A DNA stretch of 64,000 bases from SIG78 sp036677805 (GCA_036677805.1 JAVBVS010000009.1:1-64000); one strand, 5' to 3'; positions 9,258 to 18,851 are shown, counted from the stretch's first letter. Notes: a model not told the origin generated them from the sequence alone. A program made the numbers and translations.

Positions 9258-12200
9258 CTATTCACACTCGACTGAAAGTTCCGGCTTCGCCAGAAGTCCC
9301 AGTTCCACAACCTGCTTTGTCCCGGGGATATCTTCGGTAAATTCAAATGGACCAATCCAGGGAGGTCTCGTTTTGCAGTAGAACGGTCCAAAGGCATTGC
9401 GTCGCGATCCATATACCTTGATCCTGACCGTATGCGTTCCCGGAGCCAGCACCGTATTGCTGGCGAAGTCCCATGGTTCTCCGAGGCGCGGAAGCCATGC
9501 GCCGTCGTCAAACGCCGCCTCCAGATGTGTTCCCGCCCAAGCTGGAACATGGCAATGCACCCGTAAAGGCGCATTCAGCTCAAATCTCAGTTCGTATTCC
9601 AGATTGCCCGAGTAATAGGGCATCCTCTGTGTCGTTACCGAACCGATATTCAGTTGTTTTTCCGGCGCGGTCAAAGTCGCCTCCGGCCGGACTCCGAAAT
9701 TGCCGCGAAGGTAGATGGCCTCCAGCCCATGACTTGACAACCCGAACTTAAAACGCAACGTGATTTCGTTTTTGCCACACTTCAGGAGGTTTGCCGGAAG
9801 CGCGACGCAACGCAACGCCGGATCGACCCAATAGCGTTCGGAATAATGGGAACCGGGAATCCCGTTGCAGCTAATTTCCATTCCTTCCGCATTCTCGCCC
9901 ACCAATTCGAGCATACCTTGGGGGCACTTTTCACAGCAGAATTCGTAGGTGAGTTCCACCGTTACAGCCGGAGCAGAGGGATCGGCTTTTCGTTTCCAGG
10001 GTTGGAGCATGGCACCGCTGCGCAGCGTACCACCGAGTTTCTGTCGCAAAAGATCGTCCAGTGCCAGAACATAGCCGTCACCCATATCTTCCCCATCCGC
10101 ACGCAAACGGGCATGATCAAGCACCAGCACATTCGGTTCAGAGCATTGAACTTCGATCAATTCAGAGTTCAGTGGTACGGCAGACACGGGCGATTCCGCC
10201 GGACGCGCGTCCAGCGCGCCCGGCGCTGCAAGTACAAAAAGACGAGATGATCGCGTCGGAAACGAAGCGCTAAAAACGTATTCGCCGTTTTCATAGTACG
10301 CATCCTGCGCAGTAAAAATCCCGCTTAACAGGTCGAGTTCCGCAACGACCATTCCGGGCTTTTCCGCCCAATGAATTTGCGCGTTTTCCACAGTCAGTTT
10401 GCGTTCATCCAGCCAGGGCGCCAGCATTACGTCATCCGCCGTCGGCACGCAGCCGAGGTTCACCAGAAACACGCTGGTTTTGTTGTCCGCATGGCGGCTC
10501 ACCCGCGCCAGAATCGATTTGCATTCGCCGGATTCGTCGCGCACTGAAATTGGACGCAGGCGCTTTGCCGCCGCGTCAAGATTCCACGGCGCAAACTTTT
10601 CATACGCCCGGATATTCCGCCCTTCCGTATCAACCCTGCCGCTGCAATAGCGGGGGATTGAGCCCAGATAACTCACTTTGCCGCCGGCTTGCGCAAACGC
10701 TTCCAGGAGTGCCAGCGTCGAGCCGCGCAGGGTTTCCACCGCCGGAATCAGCACTTCGCGGTAGGCGGCTTTGCCAACGTAGAAAACTCCGTCCTCAACG
10801 CGGCCATGTTCTGCCATCAAAGTTTCATTGCCGAACTCAAAGTCCAAATGTTCACCAAGCAGTTCGGCGGTCAGATCCCCAAACGCTTTGTCGAGCATGG
10901 GGGCAAAACTCATTTGGTTGTTGTAGCGCCCTGCGCGCCCCCACATGCTTTCGACCGGGTGCACCACCAGAAGCGGCGCAACGACTTCGCCGTCCGCCAG
11001 CAGGCGCCCCAAGCGCTCGAAGTAATCCTCGACCGTCGGATAGGCTTTGTACCACGGCGATTGTTCGCCGATGCTCGCCGGATAATCGCGCTTGGCGGCG
11101 CCGGTCATGGTGTACCAGTAAAGGTGTTGACAACGGAAATTGACCCCCAGCGCATATTGCCAATCGCCCAACACCCGATGCCCTTCCAGCGGAAAGTCCC
11201 ATCCGGTACAGCCGTAGCTTTCCGTGAGCAGGCGTTTTTTCCCGAACTGGTGTCCCACGCTCGAAAGTTGTTTGGCGGTATTGAGTGCGAGCCAGCGTTC
11301 CGTCAGCAGGTCCATGCCAGGCAATTGCATCCATAAATAAAACGGCATGGCATCGCCGATGGAACAGATCTGCGATGATAAATTCTCTTCCCGGAGAAGA
11401 TGTCCCGTCCACGCAATGTGGTGTTTTTCGCACCAGCTGCCGATCTTTTTGCCAAAGTTTTCCTGAAAAAGTTTTGTCGCCAGCTGATAGTAGCGGTAAC
11501 GCGTTGTGGAAAAGTCTTTGCCGCAATGATAGAAAAGTTCCGGTAAATGCGGCAGCAGCGATTCTCCGTATTCTTTTTCATACAACTCCGGAAGCCGGTC
11601 GGTCCACGGACGACGCTTATGGTCAACAAGATCGAGATAGTTCGGCTCGTCGGTAAAGATATAGGGGACAACGGACCCGAACTTTTCGCCGAAATGCCGA
11701 AAGTAGCATTCATAGGTCGATTCGATGAATGCGTCCACCGCCTCGGGATTCATGGTGTCAAGATAGGCGCCGCCGTTGTAATTGAGATTGGAATCTTCGA
11801 TTTTCCGGTAGATGCGAAGCGCGGTCTTTCCAGGGGCTTCCTCCGGACCGCTGATGGCGCGGTAGGCGCGAACCTCATCGCCGTCACGGGTTGTTGCAAA
11901 CCAACCAAGGGTATTGCTTTCGCTTGATGCCGGATGATCCGCATCAACAAATTCGTGTTCCAAATAGCGCATACGATACTTTACGTCGGTGGTCACCAAC
12001 CCGCCGGCCGCGCCGGATGGCCAGCGATCCTCATCATACAATCCCGGGTTCATACCGAGTTTTTCAGCTTCGTCGATCGCCGCATCAATACAGCGGAACC
12101 ACTCTTCGCCGAGATAGGGCGTTTCAAGCCCCACGCGCGAATGCATGAAAAAACCGCCCATGCCCATATCATGCATCACTCGGACTTGGCGACGCACTTC

Positions 12201-12284
12201 CTCCGGATCAAGTTTTCCGTTCCACGCCCAGAAAGGCGCAGAACGAAATTCGGCACCGGCCTTTTCTCTGAAATTCCAATCCAT
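9258..12284 (-). CDS. GH106-like glycoside hydrolase, copy B
   Basis: A 1008-residue paralogue of copy A (3101-6145) over its whole length. Shared blocks include APFWAWNG, MGMGGFFMHSRVGLETPYL, LYDEDRWPSGAAGGLVT, LLTESYGCTGWDFP and CQHLYWYTMTG. The family is known for alpha-L-rhamnosidases acting on complex glycans. No signal peptide is seen, so it probably acts on oligosaccharides after import. It lies 30 bp downstream of the MFS transporter gene, which supports uptake followed by intracellular cleavage. The extent of divergence suggests the two copies cleave different linkages rather than being recent duplicates. Confidence 0.85.
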   Translation of the reverse strand: MDWNFREKAGAEFRSAPFWAWNGKLDPEEVRRQVRVMHDMGMGGFFMHSRVGLETPYLGEEWFRCIDAAIDEAEKLGMNPGLYDEDRWPSGAAGGLVTTDVKYRMRYLEHEFVDADHPASSESNTLGWFATTRDGDEVRAYRAISGPEEAPGKTALRIYRKIEDSNLNYNGGAYLDTMNPEAVDAFIESTYECYFRHFGEKFGSVVPYIFTDEPNYLDLVDHKRRPWTDRLPELYEKEYGESLLPHLPELFYHCGKDFSTTRYRYYQLATKLFQENFGKKIGSWCEKHHIAWTGHLLREENLSSQICSIGDAMPFYLWMQLPGMDLLTERWLALNTAKQLSSVGHQFGKKRLLTESYGCTGWDFPLEGHRVLGDWQYALGVNFRCQHLYWYTMTGAAKRDYPASIGEQSPWYKAYPTVEDYFERLGRLLADGEVVAPLLVVHPVESMWGRAGRYNNQMSFAPMLDKAFGDLTAELLGEHLDFEFGNETLMAEHGRVEDGVFYVGKAAYREVLIPAVETLRGSTLALLEAFAQAGGKVSYLGSIPRYCSGRVDTEGRNIRAYEKFAPWNLDAAAKRLRPISVRDESGECKSILARVSRHADNKTSVFLVNLGCVPTADDVMLAPWLDERKLTVENAQIHWAEKPGMVVAELDLLSGIFTAQDAYYENGEYVFSASFPTRSSRLFVLAAPGALDARPAESPVSAVPLNSELIEVQCSEPNVLVLDHARLRADGEDMGDGYVLALDDLLRQKLGGTLRSGAMLQPWKRKADPSAPAVTVELTYEFCCEKCPQGMLELVGENAEGMEISCNGIPGSHYSERYWVDPALRCVALPANLLKCGKNEITLRFKFGLSSHGLEAIYLRGNFGVRPEATLTAPEKQLNIGSVTTQRMPYYSGNLEYELRFELNAPLRVHCHVPAWAGTHLEAAFDDGAWLPRLGEPWDFASNTVLAPGTHTVRIKVYGSRRNAFGPFYCKTRPPWIGPFEFTEDIPGTKQVVELGLLAKPELSVECE

Positions 12285-12314
12285 AATCTACTGTAATCCT
12301 TAACCCTGATGATC

Positions 12315-13766
12315 TTAAAGCTCAGAAGCCTTAGTGGTCCGGCGGCGATGAATCCGCCAAAAAACGCACAACAGCACGAACGCAAGAAATATGAACAGCG
12401 CGCTGTGATAATTGATGAAACGATAATCGCCGAGAACGGTCATAAACCACGGTTGCATAATCTTATTGGCCGCGACCGCCTTCTGGGTGTTTTGGATAAA
12501 GTCGGCAAAAATTCCAATCGGATAGTTCAAGATTACCACAAGCAACGAAGAAATCATCGCCTGCGCCGAAGCAAACTGCCCGAATTTACTCTTGGGAAAG
12601 ACCTCGACCAACACCTTGCCCGAAGCCACCGACAACAGCGCCATGAAAACGGCCAGCAAACATTTCCAACTCAACGCACTCCAGTAGTCCATCATGAACA
12701 CTCCGCCCAGAAGGTTCATAAGCCCCATGCCGCCAACGCCGATGAGCGCACAGACGATCCCCCCGACCCGGTCAACCGCCATGCCGCAGATAAGACAGCA
12801 GATCAACGTCACCAGGCTGATAATGCCATTGACCTGTCCAATCTCGGCTACGCTCATACCACACCCTTCCTGGAAAAAGAAGTTGCCAAAACTCCCCACG
12901 CAGTAGGAGATGCTGATCATGGTCGTAAACATAAAGTAGAGCATATAGTAGGGTTTGCTGAAACAGTCCGTGACATAACTTTTGCACGCGCCATAAAGAC
13001 GGATATACCAAGGCGCGACGGCGTTGTTTTCCGGCGGCGGATAACTGCCTTCCTTGACGATGATACACATCAGCGAGGCAACGGTCATATAGATAAGACC
13101 GATGATGGGGAAGACAATTTCGGGTTGTTCCACCGACGATTTCATCAGGAAGAAGTTGAAAAAAACTGCGCTTCCCGCTCCCGCCACGCGGAAAAGTCCA
13201 TAGTAGCGTCCCATCATCTCCACCGGAATCACATCCGGAATGTAATAGTAGTAAATCGCCCCGACAAACAGGAAGAAAAAGAAGTATAGCCCGACCCCCA
13301 GAAAAGCTACCGGCACAATAAGCGGCATTCCATCCGGCAACAGGGCCACAATGCCCGGAACCGCCATCTGCAGCCCGCCGGTTATTTTTCCGAGGAATGG
13401 CAGTAATGCCATAGAAATCCCCAAAGGCACTGCCGTATAAAGGATGAACGGACGGCGTCGGCCGAGTTTGTTGCGACAGCGGTCGGAACGGAAGCTCAAA
13501 ACCGGGCACATCACGGTATTCATCAAAGAAATCATGGTACTCAATGCCGCAATGATGAGCGAATCTTCCAATCCATAATCTTTCAAGATGTATGGCATTG
13601 CCACATTGAATACCGTACTTTGCAGCATCATTACCGCTGCGCCGAAGAGCATCCAAAAGAAGACGGCCAACAACTGCCGGGACGTGTATTCCAATGTCCC
13701 GATCTTGTAAAGACTTTTTGCGGTTGCAGGCGCGGCAGTCGCACCGTGGATCATTCTATTCTTCAT
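12315..13766 (-). CDS. MFS sugar transporter (GPH/SLC45-like)
   Basis: A 483-residue protein with about 12 hydrophobic membrane segments. The loop after the second helix reads SDRCRNKLGRRRPF, the typical loop of SLC45/sucrose-type and GPH sugar:cation symporters. The gene begins 4 bp after the stop of the 1201-aa secreted protein and is followed 30 bp later by a GH106-like enzyme. It is therefore the likely importer for oligosaccharides released outside the cell by the secreted GH42-like proteins. No SusC/SusD pair is present. Substrate not determinable. Confidence 0.85.
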   Translation of the reverse strand: MKNRMIHGATAAPATAKSLYKIGTLEYTSRQLLAVFFWMLFGAAVMMLQSTVFNVAMPYILKDYGLEDSLIIAALSTMISLMNTVMCPVLSFRSDRCRNKLGRRRPFILYTAVPLGISMALLPFLGKITGGLQMAVPGIVALLPDGMPLIVPVAFLGVGLYFFFFLFVGAIYYYYIPDVIPVEMMGRYYGLFRVAGAGSAVFFNFFLMKSSVEQPEIVFPIIGLIYMTVASLMCIIVKEGSYPPPENNAVAPWYIRLYGACKSYVTDCFSKPYYMLYFMFTTMISISYCVGSFGNFFFQEGCGMSVAEIGQVNGIISLVTLICCLICGMAVDRVGGIVCALIGVGGMGLMNLLGGVFMMDYWSALSWKCLLAVFMALLSVASGKVLVEVFPKSKFGQFASAQAMISSLLVVILNYPIGIFADFIQNTQKAVAANKIMQPWFMTVLGDYRFINYHSALFIFLAFVLLCVFWRIHRRRTTKASEL

Positions 13767-13770
13767 GTTT

Positions 13771-16700
13771 TTATTTCAATTTGGCAATTTCATCTGGCGT
13801 GCCAGTCAGGAAAACCCGCGTTTCCAGAGCCGACATTTTAAAGCGATAGCTGGTTACGTTTTGGGCCACCAATTTTTTCCCGAAAAGATCGTAAACATCC
13901 ACTGTCTTCGGGAAGCGGATAACCTTTTCGCCCGCCGAACGGCTGTGCAGCGCGACCACTCCGTAACCGGCAAACAAAACGTCTCCCGGAGCGGTATAAA
14001 GATGTCCACCTGCCTGTTCAAGCATGTTTGCAAGAAACATTTCGGTGACGGCCGGCGAGCCGGAAAAGACTAAAGTCGCGCGGCCGAGTTTCGCACTTGC
14101 CAACGCGACAGCGCCATTGTCAAGATAACGCGCCAACTCCTTCGCCTGCGGATCGGTTACCGCAAAGCGTGGATCGGCAACGGAAAGGACCCCCATTTCG
14201 AGCTTGCCGTCCGCGCTTTTCATCCGGGTGGCACCGGCTGGAATGCGTTCAATCTTCATCCCGAGAAGTTTGCTCATCGCCGCGGTGTCGCAGTTGGCTG
14301 TATCGGTCACAAAACCTGCGCCATAAAGAATTACGACAACGGCGTCGTGCTTGGACAGTTCCGCCAGCGCTTTTTCCATGCGCGCATCATTCAAAAATGC
14401 CGCGCCAAAAACCCAGAGCTTGTATTTGCCGGCCAATGCCGGAACATCTTCGAGCGCCAAATAGTCGATTCCGGCTCCGAACTGCGAAAGCTGAATGCGT
14501 TGATAACTGTACAAGGGGCCGGAAAGCCGCTGCGAATTGCGATTGCGGCGAACCAACTGACCATTACCTTCATAGAAGAAGACCGGATCCGTTTCAAGAT
14601 CACGCTGTGTGGTCGTCGAAAGGTACTTGATCGACTGTTCGTCCATGACAAATGCCGCTTCGACACCGGATTCATGATTTTGTCCAAAGAGCCATTGCCC
14701 GGCTTGCCCGGCTTTACGCATATCCGTCTTGATGGTGGGCGAATCGTAATCGGACCCCTCTTGGATCGGAAACATGCAGATGGGCATGCGGTATGCCAAC
14801 GCCATTCCCCAGTTGCGCCGCAATATCGCGAAGGTATGCTCATCGGTCACGGGGTGATGACCGGCAGGACCGTAAAAGGCGGTGAAACTGGTCCGGGTAT
14901 CGTCTTCCAGAATCGAGAATTTCCCGTGCTGGGCGAGTGACCCGAAAAGTTTCATTTCCGCCGACGGGGCTCCGATGTCGCGAATGGTATACGATGGCGG
15001 CGAAAAGAGCATATCAATCGCATTGCTGGTCATCAACCGGTAAGCCGCATTGTGTCCGGCGAGATTCACACACCAGTTGTAAATACCATACTCCATGATG
15101 TAGCCGTAATAGGCTCCCACCAGTTTCCGGCTGGAACCGAGCTGTGCTTTGATGGCGTGGGCAATACCGTCGATGCATTCGGCAATCGCATTGGAATAAT
15201 ATTCATCATACCGGATCGCGGCGCGGTTTTTCAGCGGATCACGGAAAGTCGCATCTTTGGGCGCAAGGCGCTCATCAAGAGTGGGGATCTCGGTTGGTTC
15301 ATTCGCCCCGAACTTCTGCTGTACAAATGTCTTGAAGTCGGCTTGGGCAGTTTTTCCATAATCGAACATGGTGCCCTTGTTGTGAGCATTGTGCGCATCC
15401 CACGCCTGCCACTCGCAGGAGACGCCGCCGCAGAGCGCGTATGCAATGATCTTATTGCCGTAATGTTTTTCGGCGTACTCTACGAATTTCTTCGCCGCCC
15501 GTTCCGCATCGCGCCGATAGGCTTCGCCGGAAAAAGTGACGGCCGCAGCGTAATAGTCGAAAATACCGCCTTGGTTGTTCCGCGCCATGCGTTCAGGGTA
15601 TTTTTGCGCATACCACGAGCCCGGTTGACACCAGAGCCACACCATGATCTTGGCATCGGGGTACTCTTCCAACGCGAAGCGGAAGACGCGATCGGCGGCT
15701 TCAAAGTCATACTGATCGTCGCCCACCCACCAGAGATCACGCTGGCCGCCGAAACGCATTGCGCAAACATTCACGGGGCTGTTTGCACCCTCATAACCGG
15801 ATGCCTTGCCCTTGCCGTTGCTGGCGGAATTATAGTCATAACTGGTCATCATGACCGGGAAGAAGACTTCGCCGTCAATCTTCATAATCGGCGCGGCCGT
15901 TTTCTGTTCCAAAGTCACCTTAAGCGGCGTTTCCGCGCCGGGCAGCGGACGGGAGGGAATCGAAAATTTCGTGCTTCCAACATTGGTATTTTTGCGCAGC
16001 TCCACGCTCACATCCAAAGTTCCGTCAATTGCCGCGCCATAGGGAGTAAAATCAAAATCCTTGAAAATGAAAGTCAGCGAACCGTCTTCGTGGCGCGTCG
16101 GTGCAAATTCTTTGACCGGGGCTCGATGCGAGTTCAGCACACGTCCGTATTGCGACAGCGTTTTCACCGTCAGAATTTCGTCATCTTGCAAAGCGGGTTC
16201 AGCGGAAACTTTGACTTCGACCTGCATCGCCTGGGGGGAATCGGCATTGCTTACTGTAAAGTTGTGAAACGAAACAGTACCGCATTCCGGGCGGAAATCG
16301 TGATATGCCAGTTTGTTGCCGGTCCAGGGCGCCGCCGGCGGACAGCCGCGTGTCTCCGGAGCCTTCCAGCCGCCATCCGCAAAGTCGGGTTGATACCAGC
16401 CTTCCGGCGCTTGAAATGCCATCTTGGCGTCTTTGCCGGAATTTACCGACAGGTAGTCGCCCTGGGCGCTGCTGGCGGAAAGTTCATAGACTACGCCGCC
16501 GAGAGCGCCGGTATTGGCATAGCGGACCGCCAGCACGTTGCGTCCTTTCCGGAGGTAACGTTTCACGCTGAAGATGTTGAGATCGCGCCAGCTTTTGGTC
16601 CAGTATCCGCGGATCTGTTTTCCGTTCAGATAGACCTCTTCCACAAAGTCGTCCGCGGCAATTTGCAACATGGCTTTTTCCGGCTCGAAAGCCAGCTCGA

Positions 16701-17376
16701 AGCTGTGGCGGATAAAACCCGACTCCACAACTTCGCCGCGCTCCGGATAGTTGCACATAGCCGCGGTGAAATAAGCCCCTTCGACTTTGACCGGAGGCTT
16801 GGCGGGCATGGGCCGAAACTCCGGCTTGAGCCGCTGCGGCCAATCCGCCGGAAGCGTGCTGTCCTTGACTGCCGCAAGTTGGGTTCCATGGGGCAGAAAC
16901 TCGATTTTTTCCAGCCAGATGCGTCCGGGCGCCTGATTGACCAAATCAAGCCGGAGCAGATTCACGGTACCATGCTCGCGCCAGGCGCCCACATTGAGTA
17001 CCAGCTCATGGGTTTTGCCGTCTGAAATCAGCGAACCGATTGAAAAATAGCGGTTTCCATCAATTCCGGGAAACTTTTCCGTCCCGTAAAAAAGCTCCCC
17101 GTTGGTGGCGCCCGCAAAACCTTCCGCGCGATAGGTGATGCGCATGAGGCCATACTCGAAACAGGAGATCGCGAGGTCGCGTCCGACAATCCGGCTGTCT
17201 TTTTCGGTAACTTCCAGCAATAGAGCCGTTTTTCCCTGTTTGAGCGTCATGCCGAAAGGATCCCGCCAGTTGGAGGTCGGCTGGGAAAACGTCCAGCTGG
17301 TCGGCGCCGCAATCGTATCCATGGCGATCAGCAGAGCCGCGCCAATCAAAAGCATTTGAAATCTTTTTTTATGCAT
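13771..17376 (-). CDS. Large secreted GH42-like protein with N-terminal duplicated module
   Basis: A 1201-residue exported protein. I start it at the ATG at 17376 (GGAAAG 6 nt upstream, immediate signal peptide ending near TIAAP). A longer reading to 17514 runs into the previous gene and is rejected. Residues about 25-165 form a beta-rich module almost repeated by the neighbouring 168-aa protein (YRAEGFAGATNGELFYGTEK, RLDLVNQAPGR). A GH2-like sugar-binding region follows (DDFVEEVYLNGKQIRGYW), then a TIM barrel with SCEW and LEDDTRT motifs matching those of the 934-aa enzyme. It probably cleaves a polymer outside the cytoplasm and feeds the MFS transporter encoded 4 bp downstream. Confidence 0.75.
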   Translation of the reverse strand: MHKKRFQMLLIGAALLIAMDTIAAPTSWTFSQPTSNWRDPFGMTLKQGKTALLLEVTEKDSRIVGRDLAISCFEYGLMRITYRAEGFAGATNGELFYGTEKFPGIDGNRYFSIGSLISDGKTHELVLNVGAWREHGTVNLLRLDLVNQAPGRIWLEKIEFLPHGTQLAAVKDSTLPADWPQRLKPEFRPMPAKPPVKVEGAYFTAAMCNYPERGEVVESGFIRHSFELAFEPEKAMLQIAADDFVEEVYLNGKQIRGYWTKSWRDLNIFSVKRYLRKGRNVLAVRYANTGALGGVVYELSASSAQGDYLSVNSGKDAKMAFQAPEGWYQPDFADGGWKAPETRGCPPAAPWTGNKLAYHDFRPECGTVSFHNFTVSNADSPQAMQVEVKVSAEPALQDDEILTVKTLSQYGRVLNSHRAPVKEFAPTRHEDGSLTFIFKDFDFTPYGAAIDGTLDVSVELRKNTNVGSTKFSIPSRPLPGAETPLKVTLEQKTAAPIMKIDGEVFFPVMMTSYDYNSASNGKGKASGYEGANSPVNVCAMRFGGQRDLWWVGDDQYDFEAADRVFRFALEEYPDAKIMVWLWCQPGSWYAQKYPERMARNNQGGIFDYYAAAVTFSGEAYRRDAERAAKKFVEYAEKHYGNKIIAYALCGGVSCEWQAWDAHNAHNKGTMFDYGKTAQADFKTFVQQKFGANEPTEIPTLDERLAPKDATFRDPLKNRAAIRYDEYYSNAIAECIDGIAHAIKAQLGSSRKLVGAYYGYIMEYGIYNWCVNLAGHNAAYRLMTSNAIDMLFSPPSYTIRDIGAPSAEMKLFGSLAQHGKFSILEDDTRTSFTAFYGPAGHHPVTDEHTFAILRRNWGMALAYRMPICMFPIQEGSDYDSPTIKTDMRKAGQAGQWLFGQNHESGVEAAFVMDEQSIKYLSTTTQRDLETDPVFFYEGNGQLVRRNRNSQRLSGPLYSYQRIQLSQFGAGIDYLALEDVPALAGKYKLWVFGAAFLNDARMEKALAELSKHDAVVVILYGAGFVTDTANCDTAAMSKLLGMKIERIPAGATRMKSADGKLEMGVLSVADPRFAVTDPQAKELARYLDNGAVALASAKLGRATLVFSGSPAVTEMFLANMLEQAGGHLYTAPGDVLFAGYGVVALHSRSAGEKVIRFPKTVDVYDLFGKKLVAQNVTSYRFKMSALETRVFLTGTPDEIAKLK

Positions 17377-17395
17377 CTTTTGCTTTCCAGTAAAT

Positions 17396-17902
17396 TCAAT
17401 TTCCGGTATAAGGCTGAAATTCAATTTTTTCAAGATAGATTTGTCCTGGGGCTTGATTGACCAGGTCAAGACGGAGAATATTAATCGTGCCTTTTCCTTT
17501 CCAGCCGCGGACATCGATTAAAAGTTCGTGCGTTCTGCCATCGGCAATCAAAGAGCCGATCGGAAAAAATCGGGAACCGTCAATTCCCGGAAACTTTTCC
17601 GTTCCGTAAAAAAGTTCACCATTGGTTGCGCCCACAAATCCTTCCGCACGGTAAGTTATGCAAAGACGTGCAAATTTATCGCCGGGAATGGCCAGTTCGC
17701 GCGCCACCATCCGGCTGTCCGGATCAACCACATCAAGCAAAAGACTGTCATCTTCCTGAATGAGCATCATGCCCTTGGGCTCGCCCCAGTCGATCAAAGG
17801 ATCGGAAAAATTCCACCGGACATGTCCGGCAGCACTGGCTTCTGCGCCTAGCCCAAGAGCCGCCACGCACAGCAAGCAGAGAATGTTTTGGCGATATTTC
17901 AT
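17396..17902 (-). CDS. Stand-alone secreted module, paralogue of the next protein's N terminus
   Basis: A 168-residue protein with a signal peptide (LCLLCVAALGLGAEASAA) followed by a single beta-rich domain. It aligns end to end with residues 1-165 of the 1201-aa protein encoded 19 bp downstream, including FVGATNGELFYGTEKFPGID, FPIGSLIADGRTHELLIDV and LRLDLVNQAPG. It therefore looks like a carbohydrate-binding or surface-docking module made both alone and fused to an enzyme. It is the first gene of the operon. An alternative is that it is what remains of a once longer tandem duplicate of the enzyme gene; the clean stop and short spacing to the next gene argue for a working small gene. Function not established. 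Confidence 0.7.
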   Translation of the reverse strand: MKYRQNILCLLCVAALGLGAEASAAGHVRWNFSDPLIDWGEPKGMMLIQEDDSLLLDVVDPDSRMVARELAIPGDKFARLCITYRAEGFVGATNGELFYGTEKFPGIDGSRFFPIGSLIADGRTHELLIDVRGWKGKGTINILRLDLVNQAPGQIYLEKIEFQPYTGN

Positions 17903-17973
17903 CGTTCACGGCGCTCCATCGGTTAAATAATATACCGGCTGTTTTCCGGTTTTAAGGCAAAAACCCCCTTCTT

Positions 17974-17998
17974 CCGGCTTCACCATTGGTGAAGCCGG
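17974..17998 (-). terminator. Hairpin, probable terminator of the prepilin-like gene
   Basis: Perfect 11-bp arms CCGGCTTCACC and GGTGAAGCCGG with a 3-nt loop. On the minus strand a T-run follows about 10 nt later, so it is an imperfect intrinsic terminator placed before the polysaccharide operon. Confidence 0.6.
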
Positions 17999-18036
17999 GC
18001 TCGGGAAAGGTCATTCCATAGCGGGGGAATGGGCAA

Positions 18037-18072
18037 CTTGTCCCCGCATGGGAACAGCGCGGCAGGGACAAG
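18037..18072. other. Inverted repeat in the 3' UTR of the prepilin-like gene
   Basis: Arms CTTGTCCC (18037-18044) and GGGACAAG (18065-18072), extended outward by GCAA and TTTGC with one bulged base. No T-run is attached. It may stabilise the 3' end. Confidence 0.4.
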
Positions 18073-18095
18073 TTTGCAGTCAGGAGAGCAACCGT

Positions 18096-18851
18096 TTAAC
18101 GCATGAAATCGTCAAGTGTGTAGGGCAGATTGGCCCAGCTGGCGTTCATCATGGCGTTGCTGGTCGTATCATCCACCTGGTCGGTGTTCACATGACCGCC
18201 CAAACGAAGGCCATTGCAAACCTTGGGATGGTTGCGCCCCTTGCCGATGGCGAATGTGCCGGACGCGCCGGTGAAGTCCGCATAGATGATCGCTCCCGGA
18301 TCGTCGCGGCCCACCAAAGAACGCGACGCATTCGCCTTCCAGAGCGTCTTATCGCCGCCACTCATGGTCGGATTATCATATTCGGTGGGGGTATAGTTCC
18401 AATAAAGGTAGCTGGTATTGTTCAAAGCCGCTGCCGTGAATGGAACCGCGAAGTTCAAAGTATCGCTGGGGCAGCGCAGATATTTCTGCGCTGCATTTTC
18501 CTGCGCCGCAGCGTCATTCAGGTCGCTGCCGAAATAACCGCCATAGACCAACAATCCGGGAGGCGTTGCTCCATCCGGACTCACCGTAATCGGACTTGCA
18601 TAAATGGCAGCGCCACGGGTCATGTGTACCTTGCCAGTGCCGTGAATGGCATAGGGAACCCAGTCGTGGTTATCGGTTGAATACAACTGATTGGCAAGGC
18701 CAATCTGCTTGAGATTGCTGATGCAGTTTGCGTTGCGGGCTCGTTCCCGGGCTGCGGAGAGCGCCGGCAGCAGCATCGCGGCGAGAATTGCGATGATCGC
18801 GATCACGACGAGGAGTTCTATGAGGGTGAATGCCATTTTCTTTTTCATCAT
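18096..18851 (-). CDS. Prepilin-type N-terminal cleavage/methylation protein (H-X9-DG-like)
   Basis: A 251-residue type II secretion pseudopilin-like protein. A short basic leader (MMKKKMA) precedes FTLIELLVVIAIIAILA, with Glu at +5 of the predicted mature protein, as required by prepilin peptidase. The residue before the cleavage site is Ala, not the usual Gly. The rest resembles the large DUF1559-like families of Planctomycetota and Lentisphaerota (NLKQIGLANQLYSTDNHDWVP; YLRCPSD; a C-terminal RLGGHVN instead of the usual FADGHV). It has a clear promoter and is divergent from the AraC gene at 19029. Cell-surface or envelope location is expected; the role is unknown. Confidence 0.85.
   Translation of the reverse strand: MMKKKMAFTLIELLVVIAIIAILAAMLLPALSAARERARNANCISNLKQIGLANQLYSTDNHDWVPYAIHGTGKVHMTRGAAIYASPITVSPDGATPPGLLVYGGYFGSDLNDAAAQENAAQKYLRCPSDTLNFAVPFTAAALNNTSYLYWNYTPTEYDNPTMSGGDKTLWKANASRSLVGRDDPGAIIYADFTGASGTFAIGKGRNHPKVCNGLRLGGHVNTDQVDDTTSNAMMNASWANLPYTLDDFMR

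Noticed and set aside
15052..17025. 657-codon plus-strand frame antisense to the large secreted enzyme
   Set aside because: Translation is Arg/His/Gly-rich with no family pattern, and it lies wholly inside a supported gene.
17377..17514. N-terminal extension of the 1201-aa enzyme to 17514
   Set aside because: It overlaps the end of the preceding gene, hides the signal peptide, and the ATG at 17376 has a good Shine-Dalgarno.
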